Assembly: GCA_021234535.1 (NCBI GenBank)
Contig: CM037842.1
Coordinates: 23,809,106 to 23,873,105, forward strand
From: Stichopus chloronotus
Taxonomy: Eukaryota > Echinodermata > Holothuroidea > Aspidochirotida > Stichopodidae
Direction: 5' to 3'
Length of the DNA: 64,000 nucleotides
Notes under the pieces: model-generated
What the model was told of the DNA's origin: nothing
What the model saw: only the letters and a program-made list of their open reading frames with translations
The model's database searches: none
Shown: one piece after another, positions 30,716 through 44,310 of the stretch
Position numbering within the stretch: the first letter of the stretch is position 1
Layout: each line of letters starts with the position of its first letter
Translations under genes and position numbers: made by a program

Positions 30716-31025
30716 GTAAGTCACTCATGCATGCAAATTATTTTTTTTATTGTTTTCTACTAATGCTTATAAAGTATCTTAAACAAAATAAAAACAGAAA
30801 GAATTTTGAGAGATCTGATGAAGTGATTTATGCACTTAATTAACGTTTTGGAATAACAGCAGGTGTTTTTCTACTATCTTACTCAAACTGTTGCAGCAGC
30901 GTTTTACAACACAAGGAACGGTACGCTAAAAATAAGTATAATTAAATATATGAAAATTTCAATGTATTTCCCATCTTCAAGTTCGTTCATGCATCCAACT
31001 ATTACAGGACATCTCGTTCCTTTAG

Positions 31026-31188
31026 AAATTTTCAGATGTACGGGTTAAACGGACTGAAGAAATGCTCTCGGGAATTCGATATCTCAAAATGTGCGGCAAG
31101 GAAGAGACATTCCGTGAATCAATTTCGGAGATAAGAAAACAAGAATGCAAACTACTTGCTGTAGTACAATTGTTTTTCTCTCTTCTGG
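31026..31188 (+). CDS. Copy B exon 8 (TMD1 loop)
   Basis: Starts KFSDVRVKRTEEMLSGIRYL after acceptor TTTAG. A nearer AG (31035) would be out of frame. This is the homologue of copy A visible exon 1. Phase 1 out. Confidence 0.9.
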
Positions 31189-31677
31189 GTGAGCCAAACT
31201 ACCTTTTGAATCCCTCTTTTTTACATAAGAGAGTGAAGACAAAGATATCATTGACTTCAAACTTTTGATCCTTTCGTAGAATCTAATTCTTCTTAGATGT
31301 ACTCATGTTACAATGTACATGAATATTTTGATGAGCATACATACTATACCAGGATCATCTCCCAGTTGAATTAATGATCAGTGATAATTCTTTCGGAACA
31401 CTCCTTGCACTTTACTCAAAAGAGAACTACGAAGTGAGAAATGAGTCAGAAGCAGACTATTCCAAATACGTATATCATTTACCTCAATGTGTAATGTGAA
31501 CCTGGCGAGAGGAATGGTGGATTATGTGATAAAGAGGTATGTCATAGTTTGCAATAGCATTATTGCTAACTAACACTAGCCCTTGAAATTGTTTAAAATT
31601 AGTCAAAAGATGAAATATCTGTAGGAAGCGTTAAGTACACAAACGATTTAACAAAATTCTTTTATCCTTTATCGCAG

Positions 31678-31718
31678 AGGTGACTGCTTCGTCTACGCCC
31701 TATGCCGCTTGTGTTATA
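31678..31718 (+). CDS. Copy B exon 9
   Basis: A 41-base exon encoding EVTASSTPYAACVI, phase 1 in, phase 0 out. Same size as in copy A. Confidence 0.88.
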
Positions 31719-32088
31719 GTGAGTAAAGGAATGTGAAAATAGATATTCTGAGCGTTGCGAGGAGTTTCTATTGATCGAAGCCGACTTTCTAATGAGAAGT
31801 TTTGTAAATTTTTGATACAAAGTTATCCCATTGTCCTAACATACTTGCTGCTGATTAATCTGGAGCAGTGTTTTCTTTTAGTAGAATAATGTATCTTGTT
31901 AAATACCAGCAAAGACAAGGCAGCTAAAGATATATAAATTATTGTATTGGTTAAAAGCACGTTTTCATCTGCATAGTTTTGTATTTCAAACCGTTCCTCT
32001 TCAGTTCCACATGACGGTCATTTCTCTCTTGTCCATAGTAAAGGTTATCAAATTATACTCTTTGTAATACCCTCACATATTTTTCTAG

Positions 32089-32304
32089 ATGTTCCTGACA
32101 TTCAGTTGGTACACCGACCTACCTTTGACACCTTCAACGGCATTCTTCATCATTACCATCTTGAGAAACTTAAAGGAGCCACTGGGATCCTTTTCGAGAG
32201 CATTTAATGTAACCTATTCTTGCATTGTCGGTTTTCGTCGACTGGAGAAATACCTAAACTTGCCTGTGATGAAAAATCTGGGATATCTCATCAACGACGT
32301 CACA
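32089..32304 (+). CDS. Copy B exon 10 (end of TMD1)
   Basis: Seventy-two codons: MFLTFSWYTDLPLTPSTAFF, then NLKEPLGSFSRAFNV and LEKYLNLPVMKNLGY. Phase 0 both sides. Intact. Confidence 0.92.
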
Positions 32305-32886
32305 GTGAGAACAATATTTTGTAACGTAATCAAAAATGTAAGATAAACAGGTTAATAGCAGAGAATTTTCAGTGTAAAGACAACGATCCCTGTGTGTATG
32401 TACACGTAACTGTTATTTTTTCTTAAAACCATGAGTACAGTAAAGATTAGTATTTTCAATTATTCGGTAATATCTAACATCCATTTCACATGCATACACC
32501 GAAAATAAATTAATTTCACAAACATACACCATAAGTGAAAATGTTTCAGTTATGCGGTTCGTTAATGGTTATATCAGCTGGTATTATCTTTTACCTTAGT
32601 TTACCAATTTTTATGTTAGTGAGATGGTCATTTATTAAAACAACAGCACGGTAGCATACCACCCAGCCACTTCTTCAATTTAACTGAACTTCCGAGAAAA
32701 ATAGGAAGCATTATGTGATTAAAGTGCAGATCGGAGAAATCACACCATCTTGCTTTTAGTGATCTAAATTAGATAAATTCGATTTTTAATATCCCCCAAA
32801 GGAGCTGAATGCATAAACTATATCGTCTCCATGTCATGTAGCCTTGTACAAGATATGCGGCATGATTTTTATCTTCCTTTATTAAG

Positions 32887-32994
32887 CTACCAAAGTTATA
32901 TGGGAAAAAGGATCTCAAAATGAAGAAAATAGGTGAACTGATACTACCGGAAGTTGAAAAAAGCATGCACGATGAAAACAGTTCGGCGGTAAAG
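32887..32994 (+). CDS. Copy B exon 11 (connector)
   Basis: Thirty-six codons: LPKLYGKKDLKMKKIGELIL, then ENSSAVK. Diverged from copy A but of identical length and phase. Confidence 0.88.
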
Positions 32995-33338
32995 GTAATT
33001 AACAATTTACATTACTAATATGTTAATTAACAATTTACATTACTAGCATGCGACGGGTTTCCACCAACTGGAAGACAAGTCACTAAATTCAGTCCATGAA
33101 AATAGGTTTTGGAATACGTGTACATAGATTTGTAAATGAATGTGTATGTGGCGTTTACAAACATTTATTGTGCGCAAGGATGCACTGTAACATTTTATTA
33201 TCACCAAAAAGTTTTCAATCAACGTAGTCAATCTTGCTAAAAACATACTCTTAACTAAAACAAGCAGTTTAGTGGGGAATTTGAACACAGTGATATATCC
33301 AATAATTATCCAGAAATATTGTATGTTTGTCTTTGCAG

Positions 33339-33417
33339 GTATCAAATGCAACATTTGCTTGGGACCATCTGGGTTCTTCGATTGTGTTAACTGACATCAA
33401 CCTGAATTTTCCAAAAG
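33339..33417 (+). CDS. Copy B exon 12 (NBD1 start)
   Basis: VSNATFAWDHLGSSIVLTDI, then NLNFPKG. A-loop region; phase 1 out. Intact. Confidence 0.92.
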
Positions 33418-33932
33418 GTACATGTATGGCAATGGGTGCATGGAGGAACTTCTAAAATATTGATCTCTAATATATCAAGCAACGTTATATTTTGATTTCA
33501 CTTGCGAAATTCTTTTAACGATGTAGTGTAATAGGTATATACATCTGTCTATTGTATGCTTACCAACGTTTGTGTCAGGTAAGATTTTGCAAAGTGTCGA
33601 TGTATGTAGATCTCAAAGTTCTTTTAAAAACATTTTCCTGGATCACTGTCTTTTTCACAACTTCTCACTGTAAGTGATAATTCATAAACGTTTACTCTTA
33701 TCACACGTTTTCACGCTTAGGAGTACTCTCATTATTCTTGTTGAACTATCTAATGTATACAGCGATTTGAACTGGGAGACTTCTTTTGGATGTGTTACAT
33801 ATTAAAGATATTATTTCCCATAATATTGCCCTTTTTTCCTGAATGATACTTTTACAACTACAAATCAAAGTGGTGTCTCTAAGTTTGTCAAAACTGATAC
33901 CAAGTTTAACTTATACCCCTCATCTCCTCCAG

Positions 33933-34038
33933 GGAAACTTACCATGATCGTTGGGTCTGTTGCGTCTGGTAAGACTGCCCTCTTGTCTGCAATCCTTGGA
34001 GAAATGGAGATAGTGAGCGGATCCGTGAGCTTCTTTTC
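33933..34038 (+). CDS. Copy B exon 13 (NBD1 Walker A)
   Basis: Walker A GSVASGKT; identical at every base to copy A 4155-4260. See the conversion-tract finding. Confidence 0.95.
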
Positions 34039-34343
34039 GTAAGTTATTAGAAATCACAAACGTGAATGAATAATTGAGTGACCAAGAAAACACTACATAA
34101 AACAGAAATAAAGATGGTTGTGTGATGGAAGCTAAATAAGGGATCTGCATGTCTTAGAGGTTTCGAACTTACTAATTCCAAAGCCATTTGTTTAAACTTA
34201 CAAAAAAATTCTTGCTTTTATGAAGCATCGAGTCTAAATGAAATGGACAGGATTATACTTCAATAGTTTCTATGATGTTGTTGATAAAATATGGTTCAAT
34301 TTATTTTATTTTTCTTTGCCCTTGTATTTTACCTTTCACTCAG

Positions 34344-34442
34344 ATCCCGTCCTAAACTATCCTATTCAGCTCAAAAGCCTTGGATATTGAATACAACTCT
34401 AAAGAAGAATATCACAATGAACGAAGACTGCGACACCAAAAG
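34344..34442 (+). CDS. Copy B exon 14 (NBD1 Q-loop)
   Basis: SRPKLSYSAQKPWILNTTLK, then KNITMNEDCDTKR. Phase 2 both sides. Intact. Confidence 0.93.
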
Positions 34443-35858
34443 GTTTGAACAAAAATCTAATGATATCATAAAACAACGTTTTGATGTTTAATGGTTCAAA
34501 AAATGATGCCAATTTAAAGCATATTCATTTCACCGAAATTATTATACTTACATTATTATTTATGAAACTCTTCTTGTGACATTGCCATGCCACTATGAAT
34601 TTACCTAGTTGGTTAATTGATTACTTATACATATATGCACTAACTTTGTAACTTAATAAACTTTTTGTGAACGTTGTTGCAAAATGCAAACCTTGAATGT
34701 AGAAAAGAAAACTACATTACATAGAAATATGTATAGGCTGTTGAATTAAAAATCCTTACGTTGTAAGGATTTACCGACCTTAAGATCGATTTGTCATGAA
34801 GGTTTTTTCTTTCATTTAACTTTGAGAAGTATATAATTTTTCGACATGGATTGATTTTGAACTTCTACTACAAAATATAATAGTACGTCGTAACATGGTT
34901 GTAGCATACAAAAGCATCTTAGGTTAATTCAAATGTGGATATAATGCAATTCTTTCGCAAATAACAGGTTGTGTTAAAAATTAGTATGTATAGAGGTTTG
35001 TTGTAGGTAATAAATGTTACCAAGTTGTATCAAAACACTGTAGTCTTGGTAAATTGAAGGCTATAGAAAAATAAACAATCACTTTATCGACATTGAAATA
35101 TGTAATACTTCTGATGTATATCAAACATATAAAAACTTTCAAAGGAGGGATGCTAAGCTTCAGTTGTAAATGAAGATTTGCTGTTTATTTAAACACATGG
35201 TATGTTTACATATTAATGGTTGGTTATAACCATTTATGTCATGATGAAATGTAGGTCAAATATTAAATTAGCATTTTGATTTCTACATTAATAATATATA
35301 TGAAAAGTAGGGTTGCAGCTAGATACATTTTATGCAGGATTTCAAGCGTGAAAACCAGCCACCTTTGGTAGGATCTGTCGGCTTGTACCAGGAGTTGGGG
35401 TGGCTTCCGGAGGCAATGGCTATCAGGGGTCCAGGAAGCAACACGCCCGGAAAACTCTATAACTTGTAAACACGGTTCTGTTTGAGAAATCACTTGAGGA
35501 ATCGAATGTTACCTGAAAAGTCTGCTTCCCCTGTCAAATTCATTACCTTTTGTGAAGTTAGTTTCAAGGGTTAAGGAGCAAAATTACTGGTCCCGGCGGG
35601 CATACCGCAGCCATTACCGTGTTCACATGTATTACTCGTCGTTTTTATACCAATTTATACTTTATTGTGCCACAAATTAAACCTTGTGAAAAATCGTCAA
35701 TTTGGGAAAAGGATATCTAAAAATTGCCATTAAAACAGGAGCTTAAAAACATGTGCTTCGTTTGATATAATGGTATGAAAACCAAATTAGCTCATGTATA
35801 GGTTAATGGTAATAATCAACCTAAAAATAGGTATAAGTGGCCTTCCTCTGTTATTCAG

Positions 35859-36037
<179 letters not shown>

Positions 36038-36876
36038 TGAATCAAAAGGGATACCAGTTATTACTACCATTATTAGGTTACCATTATTAGGTTAAAATTA
36101 TAACGTAAGTATCAAGTAGGGATTCATTGATTATATCAAAAACCAGATTTGGCTCAACATAAATTTTATTGAAACTTCTAATGAAAGTAGCGCTATTAGC
36201 AGTGTTCACGCCTCGTAAAACGAATGTAAAATATATCAACAAGAAAATGAAAGAATTTGTAGACAGTACAACAGAAAGGTAAGGAAGATTTGGGGAATGG
36301 TCCACTCATCACATAGGTTGCATGAATTAACTGCATAAATACAATCTTAAAATACTTATTTAAAAGTACATTTATTTCTATTACAATAATACATAGGGAG
36401 CTGTAGTTCACAGTAATTAACTTTCTTTTGATAGAACTTGTTCCTCGAAATGCATATGTACACTATGTAGGAAATAAATGTCAACTATAGGGAAATGTAA
36501 TTAAACCAAAAAAATTCCGCTTTATTATTCATTAATTTCATGCAAAATATGAAGATGATGATATCCTTAACAATAAAATTAATGTGCAAAGTGTTCCTAG
36601 TTCTTTTTGGTAGCTTGTGTTATTGACTAGATACGTATTAGAACTTGTTATTGATTCAAGTTACTGTAAGTATTATTATCCCCCTATTTTGATATATTTC
36701 ATTATATCACTGGTATTGATGATTTGTAATGATAATGAGTCGTTGGGTGATATCTCTCCACATGAGTTAATGAAGATATGGTTTTCTTATGTACATCACT
36801 ACATGAGTGATACCATAAATTTATTGTAATTGACCATATTTACTGCTGGTATACATTACCTTACTTATATTAACAG

Positions 36877-37014
36877 GACGATCCCTTGTCTTCATTGGAT
36901 GTACATGTTGGGGGTCACGTTTTTCAACATGCCATCATTGACTTTCTGGGCAAAGAAAAGAAAACAGTAATTATGGTCACCAACAAACTGCAATACCTTT
37001 CATATGCAGATCAG
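36877..37014 (+). CDS. Copy B exon 16 (NBD1 D- and H-loops)
   Basis: DDPLSSLDVHVGGHVFQHAI, then KTVIMVTNKLQYLSYADQ. The H-loop is Asn, as in copy A, so that change predates the duplication or was spread by conversion. Confidence 0.94.
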
Positions 37015-37300
37015 GTAATACATTCATGTTTAGAAATATTTACTGAAATCGACGAAGTTGGATTTGGTCACCCCATATACACAGGAGGTATTGTTAATCT
37101 GCAATTAATATTAAACTGCAGGAAACACCATATATTACTGAGTGAAGTAATGATCACACACCAGCGGCTTTTTCCGTTCTTTCTTATATACGTCCTCGTA
37201 AACTGTTCATGTATTTATTGAGGTAACGTGAACACTTTTAGAAGAACAGGAACACTTTTGTAATTTAGTTTTCTTTGTTTTTCCTTATCTAATTGAAAAG

Positions 37301-37587
37301 ATTATTCTCCTGGAGAATGGTCGAGTACTCAAGAATGGTACACCAAAAGAAATGAAGAATTTAAGTCTGGATCTGTTGCAAACATGGAAATCGTCAGACA
37401 CCTCGGCCTCTTCCTTGAACTATACCTTAAGCGATGTCGTAAATGACACCAGTACGTCTGAGTCCAAATCTATCTCCCAAGAAAGAGAAAGACTAATAAA
37501 ACAAGTGAAACAATCAGAAAGACAAAAAGAAAATCAGTAACGAATTTCAGAAGTTAGAAGTAAAGCGCACGACGAGAGCAGGTAAAG
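37301..37587 (+). CDS. Copy B exon 17 (end of NBD1, linker), +1 frameshift
   Basis: IILLENGRVLKNGTPKEM, then a linker with SESKSISQERERLIKQ. Sixteen bases longer than copy A: 15 are in-frame linker length and one is a surplus base near 37537. Stop TAA at 37538-37540 follows KENQ. The rest reads on in the other frame as EFQKLEVKRTTRAGKG. Confidence 0.85.
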
Positions 37588-38989
37588 GTAAAATTAATTA
37601 TGTTGTTAAAGCATTACCACAAACGTTGTCGCAGACTGGTACTTAAATAGTAACATTTATAAAATGATTAATCAGCATTTGGCATCATTGATATAGACCA
37701 TATACATTATAAATACTATCTGAAAGCGGGATGATTCCCCACCAATTTTTAAAGTGAGGGAGACATGATACAATGTATCCACACCAAATTTACTTGACTA
37801 AACTGTGGCATATAGAATCCTCCTGTGGTGAATTTTGGCGCAAAGGTAATCTAGTATTGTGTATAAGTATTGCCAGTTCAGTCCAATCGTGTAATCATGC
37901 AAAACTTATAAGTTAGTCATGACAGTGATAAAACTTGACAGCCAAGAGGCTTAGGGACTCTTTACTGTTATGCATGATACTTGAATGTACAAAGGCCCTC
38001 CTAGGATAATGTGCCCCAGAGAAATTTAGTGTGAGACCCCATCTTAATTCAAGGACTTGTCTTTTCTGTATATATATGTAATTTATACCATGTGTTGTGG
38101 CAAAACTGAATCATAGCAACCACTTGGATGTGTTGAAACTGAAGCTGTAAGACAGGTTTAAGCAGTATAAGCCTTTTCCTGGTTCTAGTGTACTAGTTTG
38201 AAATTTGAAATTCCACATTATACACAGACGTTTTCTTTACATACCCTTCCAGATTTGTAATTGATTGCAAGAATTCTTCAGCCAGCAAATGATACATATT
38301 GAAATTACAGTTAACGTTATATCTTTGAAGTCATTCCATTATAGCCAGTCAATGACTCTTTCCCTGGTTGGGAATACACAAATAAAACTGTCTGATCACA
38401 TCTTACAAGTAAAACATCTCTCATATGTAATCCAAATTGACAGGACAAATCACTTCTCTCAGAATATGCTGACATCCAAAGTGTTAATTGTTGGATGAAG
38501 TTCTCTCTGGGATTGATAATTTCTATCTCAGTGATCTCAGAGGTCAATGGTCATTTATCAAGGTAACAAAATTCTTTCTGTATGCAAGGGATTGTATCTC
38601 AGTTAATTATTTGTCTCTGGGAATTTTGTACTTATAACTATCAAACCAGCTCAGTAAATAGTAATAGATTTGTTACAAAGCATGATAAAGGTATGCACTT
38701 CTTTCTGTTGTGCACTGCATCAAAAGTCACCGAATTATAATTTATAAGACTTAAAATACTAAATTTTATAAAACACGTCAAGTATTGCTGATCTTTGCCT
38801 GCTGGTTTAACACCATACTTGTTCACACACACAAGAAGACAAAAGAAAAAGTACCAGGTGAGAGTAAAATTTTGGACCTCCTAGCGACCCAAATAACCTT
38901 TACTTTGAACAAAACCAAACCCAATAAATGTCTTTATGTACTGCAACTTCACATTACCCGTAAAGTGCAGGATTAATTCTTCTTTGAAA

Positions 38990-39726
38990 ATAGTGTGTCC
39001 ACAAGCTTTTCACTGTATAACATCCAATATTTCAATACATCTTTTGACCTCAAAAACACCTCCGCAATTTTATTTACTTAGAAGAAAGTGCACACTCCCA
39101 AGATTGAACTTCATGCAACATGTGGTTCCTGAGATGCTGCAAAAATTGGTTGTCGACATCCTGCCTACTGGTGACCTCAGATGACTTTGACCTTCACCAA
39201 AAGCAATCTCAGCCGATATTTTTATATGTCCTCCCCGCACACCAACTTTGATCTGTCTTTCACCTTTTCTTCAAAAGGTAGAGAGTTAACGAATGTTCAC
39301 TAGCTTTTCAAATTATGGCCTCTGATGATAACATATGACCTTTGACCGCCAAGACCAACTTTTGACCGAAAATTATCAGAATGTCATCTAATCAAAAGGG
39401 AGTACATATCGTCTAAGTTTGGAGCTCATGCAACATGTAGTTGATGAGATACTGCAAACATACTTTGTCGATATACTGGCTGCTGGTGACCTTACATGAT
39501 CTTTGACCCAAATCGAAAACACTCCCAGATCTTTATATGTTCTACCCACATACCAACTTTTCACCTATCTCATAACATCCCTTCTAGAGCAAGAGTGCTA
39601 ACGAGATTGCTGTTACAATCACACATATCCACTCACATACACACGCATACACCGAACCAAAATTACCATCGCATAGATTGCTTGCCTGCCTTCGGCAAGG
39701 AATCAAAGACGAACCGAATGCAAACA
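38990..39726 (-). repeat. Composite interspersed repeat (minus orientation)
   Basis: Two diverged monomers of about 300 bases (near 39040-39290 and 39350-39600) share ATGCAACATGTRGTTSMTGA, CTGGTGACCT and ACCAACTTT phrases. They are followed by a CA-rich stretch and the hairpin GATTGCTTGCC...GGCAAGGAATC at 39679-39707. On the complement, the order hairpin, GT run, monomers with GGTCAAAGRTCA is shared with 57258-57640. Confidence 0.6.
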
Positions 39727-40290
39727 AAACAACCTCTTATTGTATCTTGGCAATGTGAGCTGGCTCCACGTCCTTACGTCAAGTGTTTCCATTTTCGAGC
39801 GATTTGCCATTTTGGACAATTTCGTTAAATTTTGCGAGAAGACAAAACTTTGACAAATTTCTATAAACCATATGAAATCCACACACTGAAGAAGTCTTCA
39901 AATTCAAGGAGAAATTGGATATATAATTATGATGGAAAATGCATGTTTCGGGAAATGGTCACCGAATTCCAGAAACGTGAGGGAACATTTCGAGATATTA
40001 TAAGAGGTGTAGAAACACTGGCTCCGATACGTTGACACAGACATCAAATACAGACTTCATTCTTAATGATTCCGAATGATTCTGAAGAATTTGTACGTCT
40101 TCAATTTCATACGAATCGTAAAAGGAACCTACTTTAACGTCATATCGGCTATAGTCTGTAAAACCGATTGTGAATCATTTGATGAAATTAATGGTGCCAT
40201 TTCCTGTTCGTAATTTAGCAATGATTCTGCCGAAAGGAAATTGGAACGGAAGGTATTTCAAACAAAAACTTTTCCTTGTTTGATTCATAG

Positions 40291-40491
40291 TATCCGAAAA
40301 GGCGAAATTAATTGAAGAAGAAGACAAGAATCGTGTAACAAGGCGAATCTACTTACTATATTGCCGTCAGTTTGGAAATATTGTCCTATTTGGTGCAGGC
40401 GTCAGCACTGTGGGATACATATTATTCAGAGCACTTTTTGAGTTTTGGCTATCGACTTGGACTTCCCATTCGGAACGATATCGAAAGTAAG
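40291..40491 (+). CDS. Copy B exon 18 (TMD2 start), +1 frameshift
   Basis: SEKAKLIEEEDKNRVTRRIY, then TVGYILFRALFEFWLSTWTS. 201 bases against 200 in copy A. The surplus G near 40482 (CATTCGGAACGATATC against CATTCGAATGATATC) leads to TAA at 40488-40490, one base before the donor. Confidence 0.9.
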
Positions 40492-41052
40492 GTAAGGAAG
40501 TATAAAAGCCCCTGACATTGTGGGTAGTAAGGGAGGTAGGAAAGGACGTAGTGGTAAGAAAGAAGTGGTGCAGATGAAAGGTGAGCGTGTAGGATATAAC
40601 AGGTGAGGGTGAATCCACACGTGAGACAAAAGAGAAAAAAAAATAGATGTCCAAAAGATTGCAGAAAGGTTCTCGTCATCATGAAGTTTATAACCTCACA
40701 TCAACTTCAACTAAATAATACCTTAAACGATGTCTTTTACGTAAGCAAACAATCGACTGTGTTAACTTGCCATAATTTATTAACACCAGGAACTTGAGCT
40801 CTTGATATGCCGATTACTACTAATTGTACTTCCAAATGCCAAACTTACAGTAAAAAAAAAGAGAGATACGTTACATGATTTTGCACTTTTTCTTTCACCA
40901 ACGTCTTACTCTTTTTCTCATCGTTTCTAGCTCCACTTCATCCTATCCACATTATTCTGTGCTTGTGAGAAATAATGATTGCACAGACAATTTCTAAATG
41001 TGTTCAAATAATGATAATGATGAGGATACCACATACTCTCTTGTTTCTGCAG

Positions 41053-41228
41053 GTTTCATATGCCAAGCCAGTGTCAACAGAGTACTATCTAAATGTGTAC
41101 GTCATTCTCTTTCTCTGTACTACATTGATGCAGTATATTCAAAGTGGAATCCTTACTTACGGAACCTGGAAGTCATCCTGTAGACTTTTTCATAAGCTTC
41201 TTCAAAATATCATTAGGGTTCCTTTAAG
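41053..41228 (+). CDS. Copy B exon 19 (TMD2)
   Basis: STEYYLNVYVILFLCTTLMQ, then LTYGTWKSSCRLFHKLLQN. Same length and phases as copy A. Intact. Confidence 0.92.
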
Positions 41229-41410
41229 GTAAGTAATTCACCAAGAAGTTTGACTTCAAATCGTAATATCATTAGCATATTGCTCTTACTGTTGTTGTTG
41301 TTCTAGCGTTGTGCTAGATTTCGTTATTTTTTGTGGGATATAACCATTTACCTTTAGTTTTTACCATTATTGCTAAGTTTGATTTTCCCCTGTTCTCGAT
41401 TCATCTCCAG

Positions 41411-41480
41411 GTTTTTTGACGTAACGCCTAAAGGCAGGATTCTTAACCGTTTCACGACTGACGTTGGTACAGTAGACATG
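41411..41480 (+). CDS. Copy B exon 20 (FFD.TP.GRILNRF)
   Basis: RFFDVTPKGRILNRFTTDVG and TVDM. Intact; phase 2 in, phase 0 out. Confidence 0.94.
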
Positions 41481-42165
41481 GTAACTTAAATTGGCAATAT
41501 TTGTACGATTACAGATATTATAGTACTTCAAAGTCACTCTCGTCTATTATGTTTGTAAAACATGATTACAACCGAACATGCTTCGATCAAACAGAAACAA
41601 GAGCAACAAAAGAATAATGATGAAAGCCTGAAGTTTCAATCTAAGCAGAGTCCTTGGATCTTCAGAGGCCAATGTGACATGAAAAGTGCACACGCAGCTA
41701 TGAAGCAGCGGAAAGCCAACATGTAGCGGTGGGAAGATTACGATTATTAGGTGAAGAAAATGTGGAGGGGTAAAATACTAGTGGAAAGAAGAGATTTCAT
41801 AACATTTATTAAAAAGCCAGTTCGTAGTGGATTTAACTTCTTTCATTTATTTTTTCCACCACTCTGTTCGTTCGATGTGAACAGGGAACTATTGAATTTG
41901 AAAGGATTAAAAATGTTTTGCGTTTTTCACCAGCGAGTGTAATATGCTCAAGGTCCAAGATTATGTATAGACTTGTTCAAGTGACGTTTAGATCCAAATC
42001 AGTCTTTAAATAACTTCACCATCATGACTGCATCAATTACAAATTAGCACTCTGCCGCCCTTATGAATCAAGTTGTAATCTGCAAAGGACGGTGTCGTGT
42101 CAATACTGTATTACTAAGAAAATATGTGATTCTTTTTCCATTTTCACTTTTTCCTTTGTATACAG

Positions 42166-42323
42166 GTCCTTTATGTCTTCGTGGATTTATTTTTTAATAT
42201 ACTTTGCACAGCGAGCGTGATTTTCGTTATCAACACCACTATTTCGCCTTTCATCTTGATCCTCGTTGTCATTTACGGTGCACTCTACGTTTTTATTTAC
42301 ATCAATGTTAAGGATTCAATAAG
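42166..42323 (+). CDS. Copy B exon 21 (TMD2 hairpin), GC donor
   Basis: VLYVFVDLFFNILCTASVIF, then ISPFILILVVIYGALYVFIY, ending VKDSIR. The donor is AAG|GCAAGT where copy A has TTAG|GTAAGT, so a GC-AG intron is required. The following 3.1-kb intron is three times the copy A one. Confidence 0.88.
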
Positions 42324-44263
42324 GCAAGTAAACATCTAAACATTTGATATTTAAAGAGACTTAAAACAGAAATTCCAAAATTCTATATATATATATATTC
42401 CTACGTAATTCCTACGTAAAGTCAGTACTTACAATGTCGCTACAAAAAGATGCAATTTGTGTCTCTGGGAAAAGTTTTTCATTATTTGTAAACCCCGCAC
42501 TTCCACATTGAATACTCGATCCGAGTTTATTACCACCTGTAGGCACGCAACAAATTCCAGCTCTTCAACACAAAAGAGTGACGCTTATCGATTTTACACA
42601 TATACTTTGTATTGTTTGCGTCCGTTGCGTTGTGTTTGCCTGTATGCGTTGTGTGTATCATTGTTGTTCAGCATCGCCTGACGAGTGGCGTTATCCACGA
42701 AACTCAGAGTAGCGAGTCGTGAATAGCTTGTAATTTGGTCAAATTCTTCTCAGCTAAATGCTTAGAGCACTCTTGTTGAGAGTTCTGACAGCATCATTAT
42801 TTATTATATATATACATCTTGTTTAAAATATCGTGTATACAAGCAAAGTGTTACATACATGATACATATTCAAACTGATCAAACTGTCTCACTCTCAGAT
42901 TCAAAGGACACCACTTGCCAGAGATATACGAACTTGAAATCTTACTCAATTCAAAACAGTGGATTGTGCGATAAAATACTAAAATGCAATTGCTTACTTG
43001 AATTACTTCTTCGGTTTCTTTTGTTTGTTTCTCTTTGTTTGAAAGCCATTGTACTTTCTTATGAAAGGTGACCACCGCCTTTCTTTTATGGAATAACTTG
43101 ATAATGCAAGACCTCTCCATACAGGATGCTATGGAAGGAAACAATTAACATTTCTATTTCATTTAAACATCTTATTTTCAAAAGGAAACAAAAGCAGGTA
43201 ATGAGAGTTGAGCAGTTAGGACGACATTCCAAGTTATTGCATAGCTGAACCTTTAAACTAAAGTGTATATCTCGCGGCATTTTATATTTCGATTACAGAA
43301 GTAGGAATGGGATAAATAGCATTTATTTCTCAACCTCTGAAATCTATTATCTTTATTATCTCTATTATCATTACTAGACTGTAGATACATATGAAGTCGC
43401 TAAAAAGCTAACTATAAGATTTATATTACAGATTGCAATTTGTTAACTGTTCCAAACTCGATTAACGTACCTTGAAGTCAATCCATGGATCGATTGTTAA
43501 TTGATGACTATGTTAATACATTACTTTGCCTATGTTTGGGTAATTTTCTTCATTTCACTTAATTGAGCTGTCACTTGGCTCCATTCGACTTGGAATTACT
43601 TTTCTATTTCATCATGTTCATCAATAATAAACTTAACTTCAGTGGTGGAGCCACCACATGGTCAGGGGGACGGTCTCCCCCCCCCCCTTGGTCTCCCCGA
43701 CCACTCAAATGGATTACTGGCGCCCGTTTTCAGCTTTTCACAAAAAGAGAAAATATAATAAAAATAGAAAAAGATAACAATCAGTAAAAATATGAAAGAG
43801 AATTTAAAAGAATGCAAGTTTAAATACTTAGGGCCCTCCGCATCGAGTCCAGGAGATGATGATACCGTAGTGTTGCCAATTGTCTGCCTTCAAATATCAA
43901 GTACAGTATTTAATATGAAATGCGCAAAATTTGATCAGACTGTTTTCTCCACTAGCCTTCTCCTGAAATAAGATTAATTTTAGAAAATACTGACAATACC
44001 ATTTTTGGCGTCTACTTCCTGAGCTTCGAAAGTGCGATTTCCGGCAGATTAGGGGATATCTTATGAATTTTTTTTCTGGCACTGCTTCCCTCCAAACAAT
44101 TGTCCTTTCAACCACAATTCAAAATTTTGTCTGCCACAATGCAACAGGTGACATTCTGTACTTTCGTATCACACTGTTTCACATTCGTTGGTGTTCTCTC
44201 ATCGTGCCCCAGGCTCAATAAGTGAACAAATCTAACTGCTGGCGGCTCACATCAAGTCTATTG

Positions 44264-44310
44264 TACCCACCCACCCACCCCCGTACCCACCCACCCCGTA
44301 CCCACCCCCT
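44264..44310 (-). repeat. C-rich tract, G-quadruplex motif on the minus strand
   Basis: Runs of three to five C separated by 1-5 bases (ACCCACCCACCC, CCCCCGTACCC, CACCCCGTACCC). The minus strand has at least seven G-runs with short loops. Intronic; a role is not shown. Confidence 0.75.
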
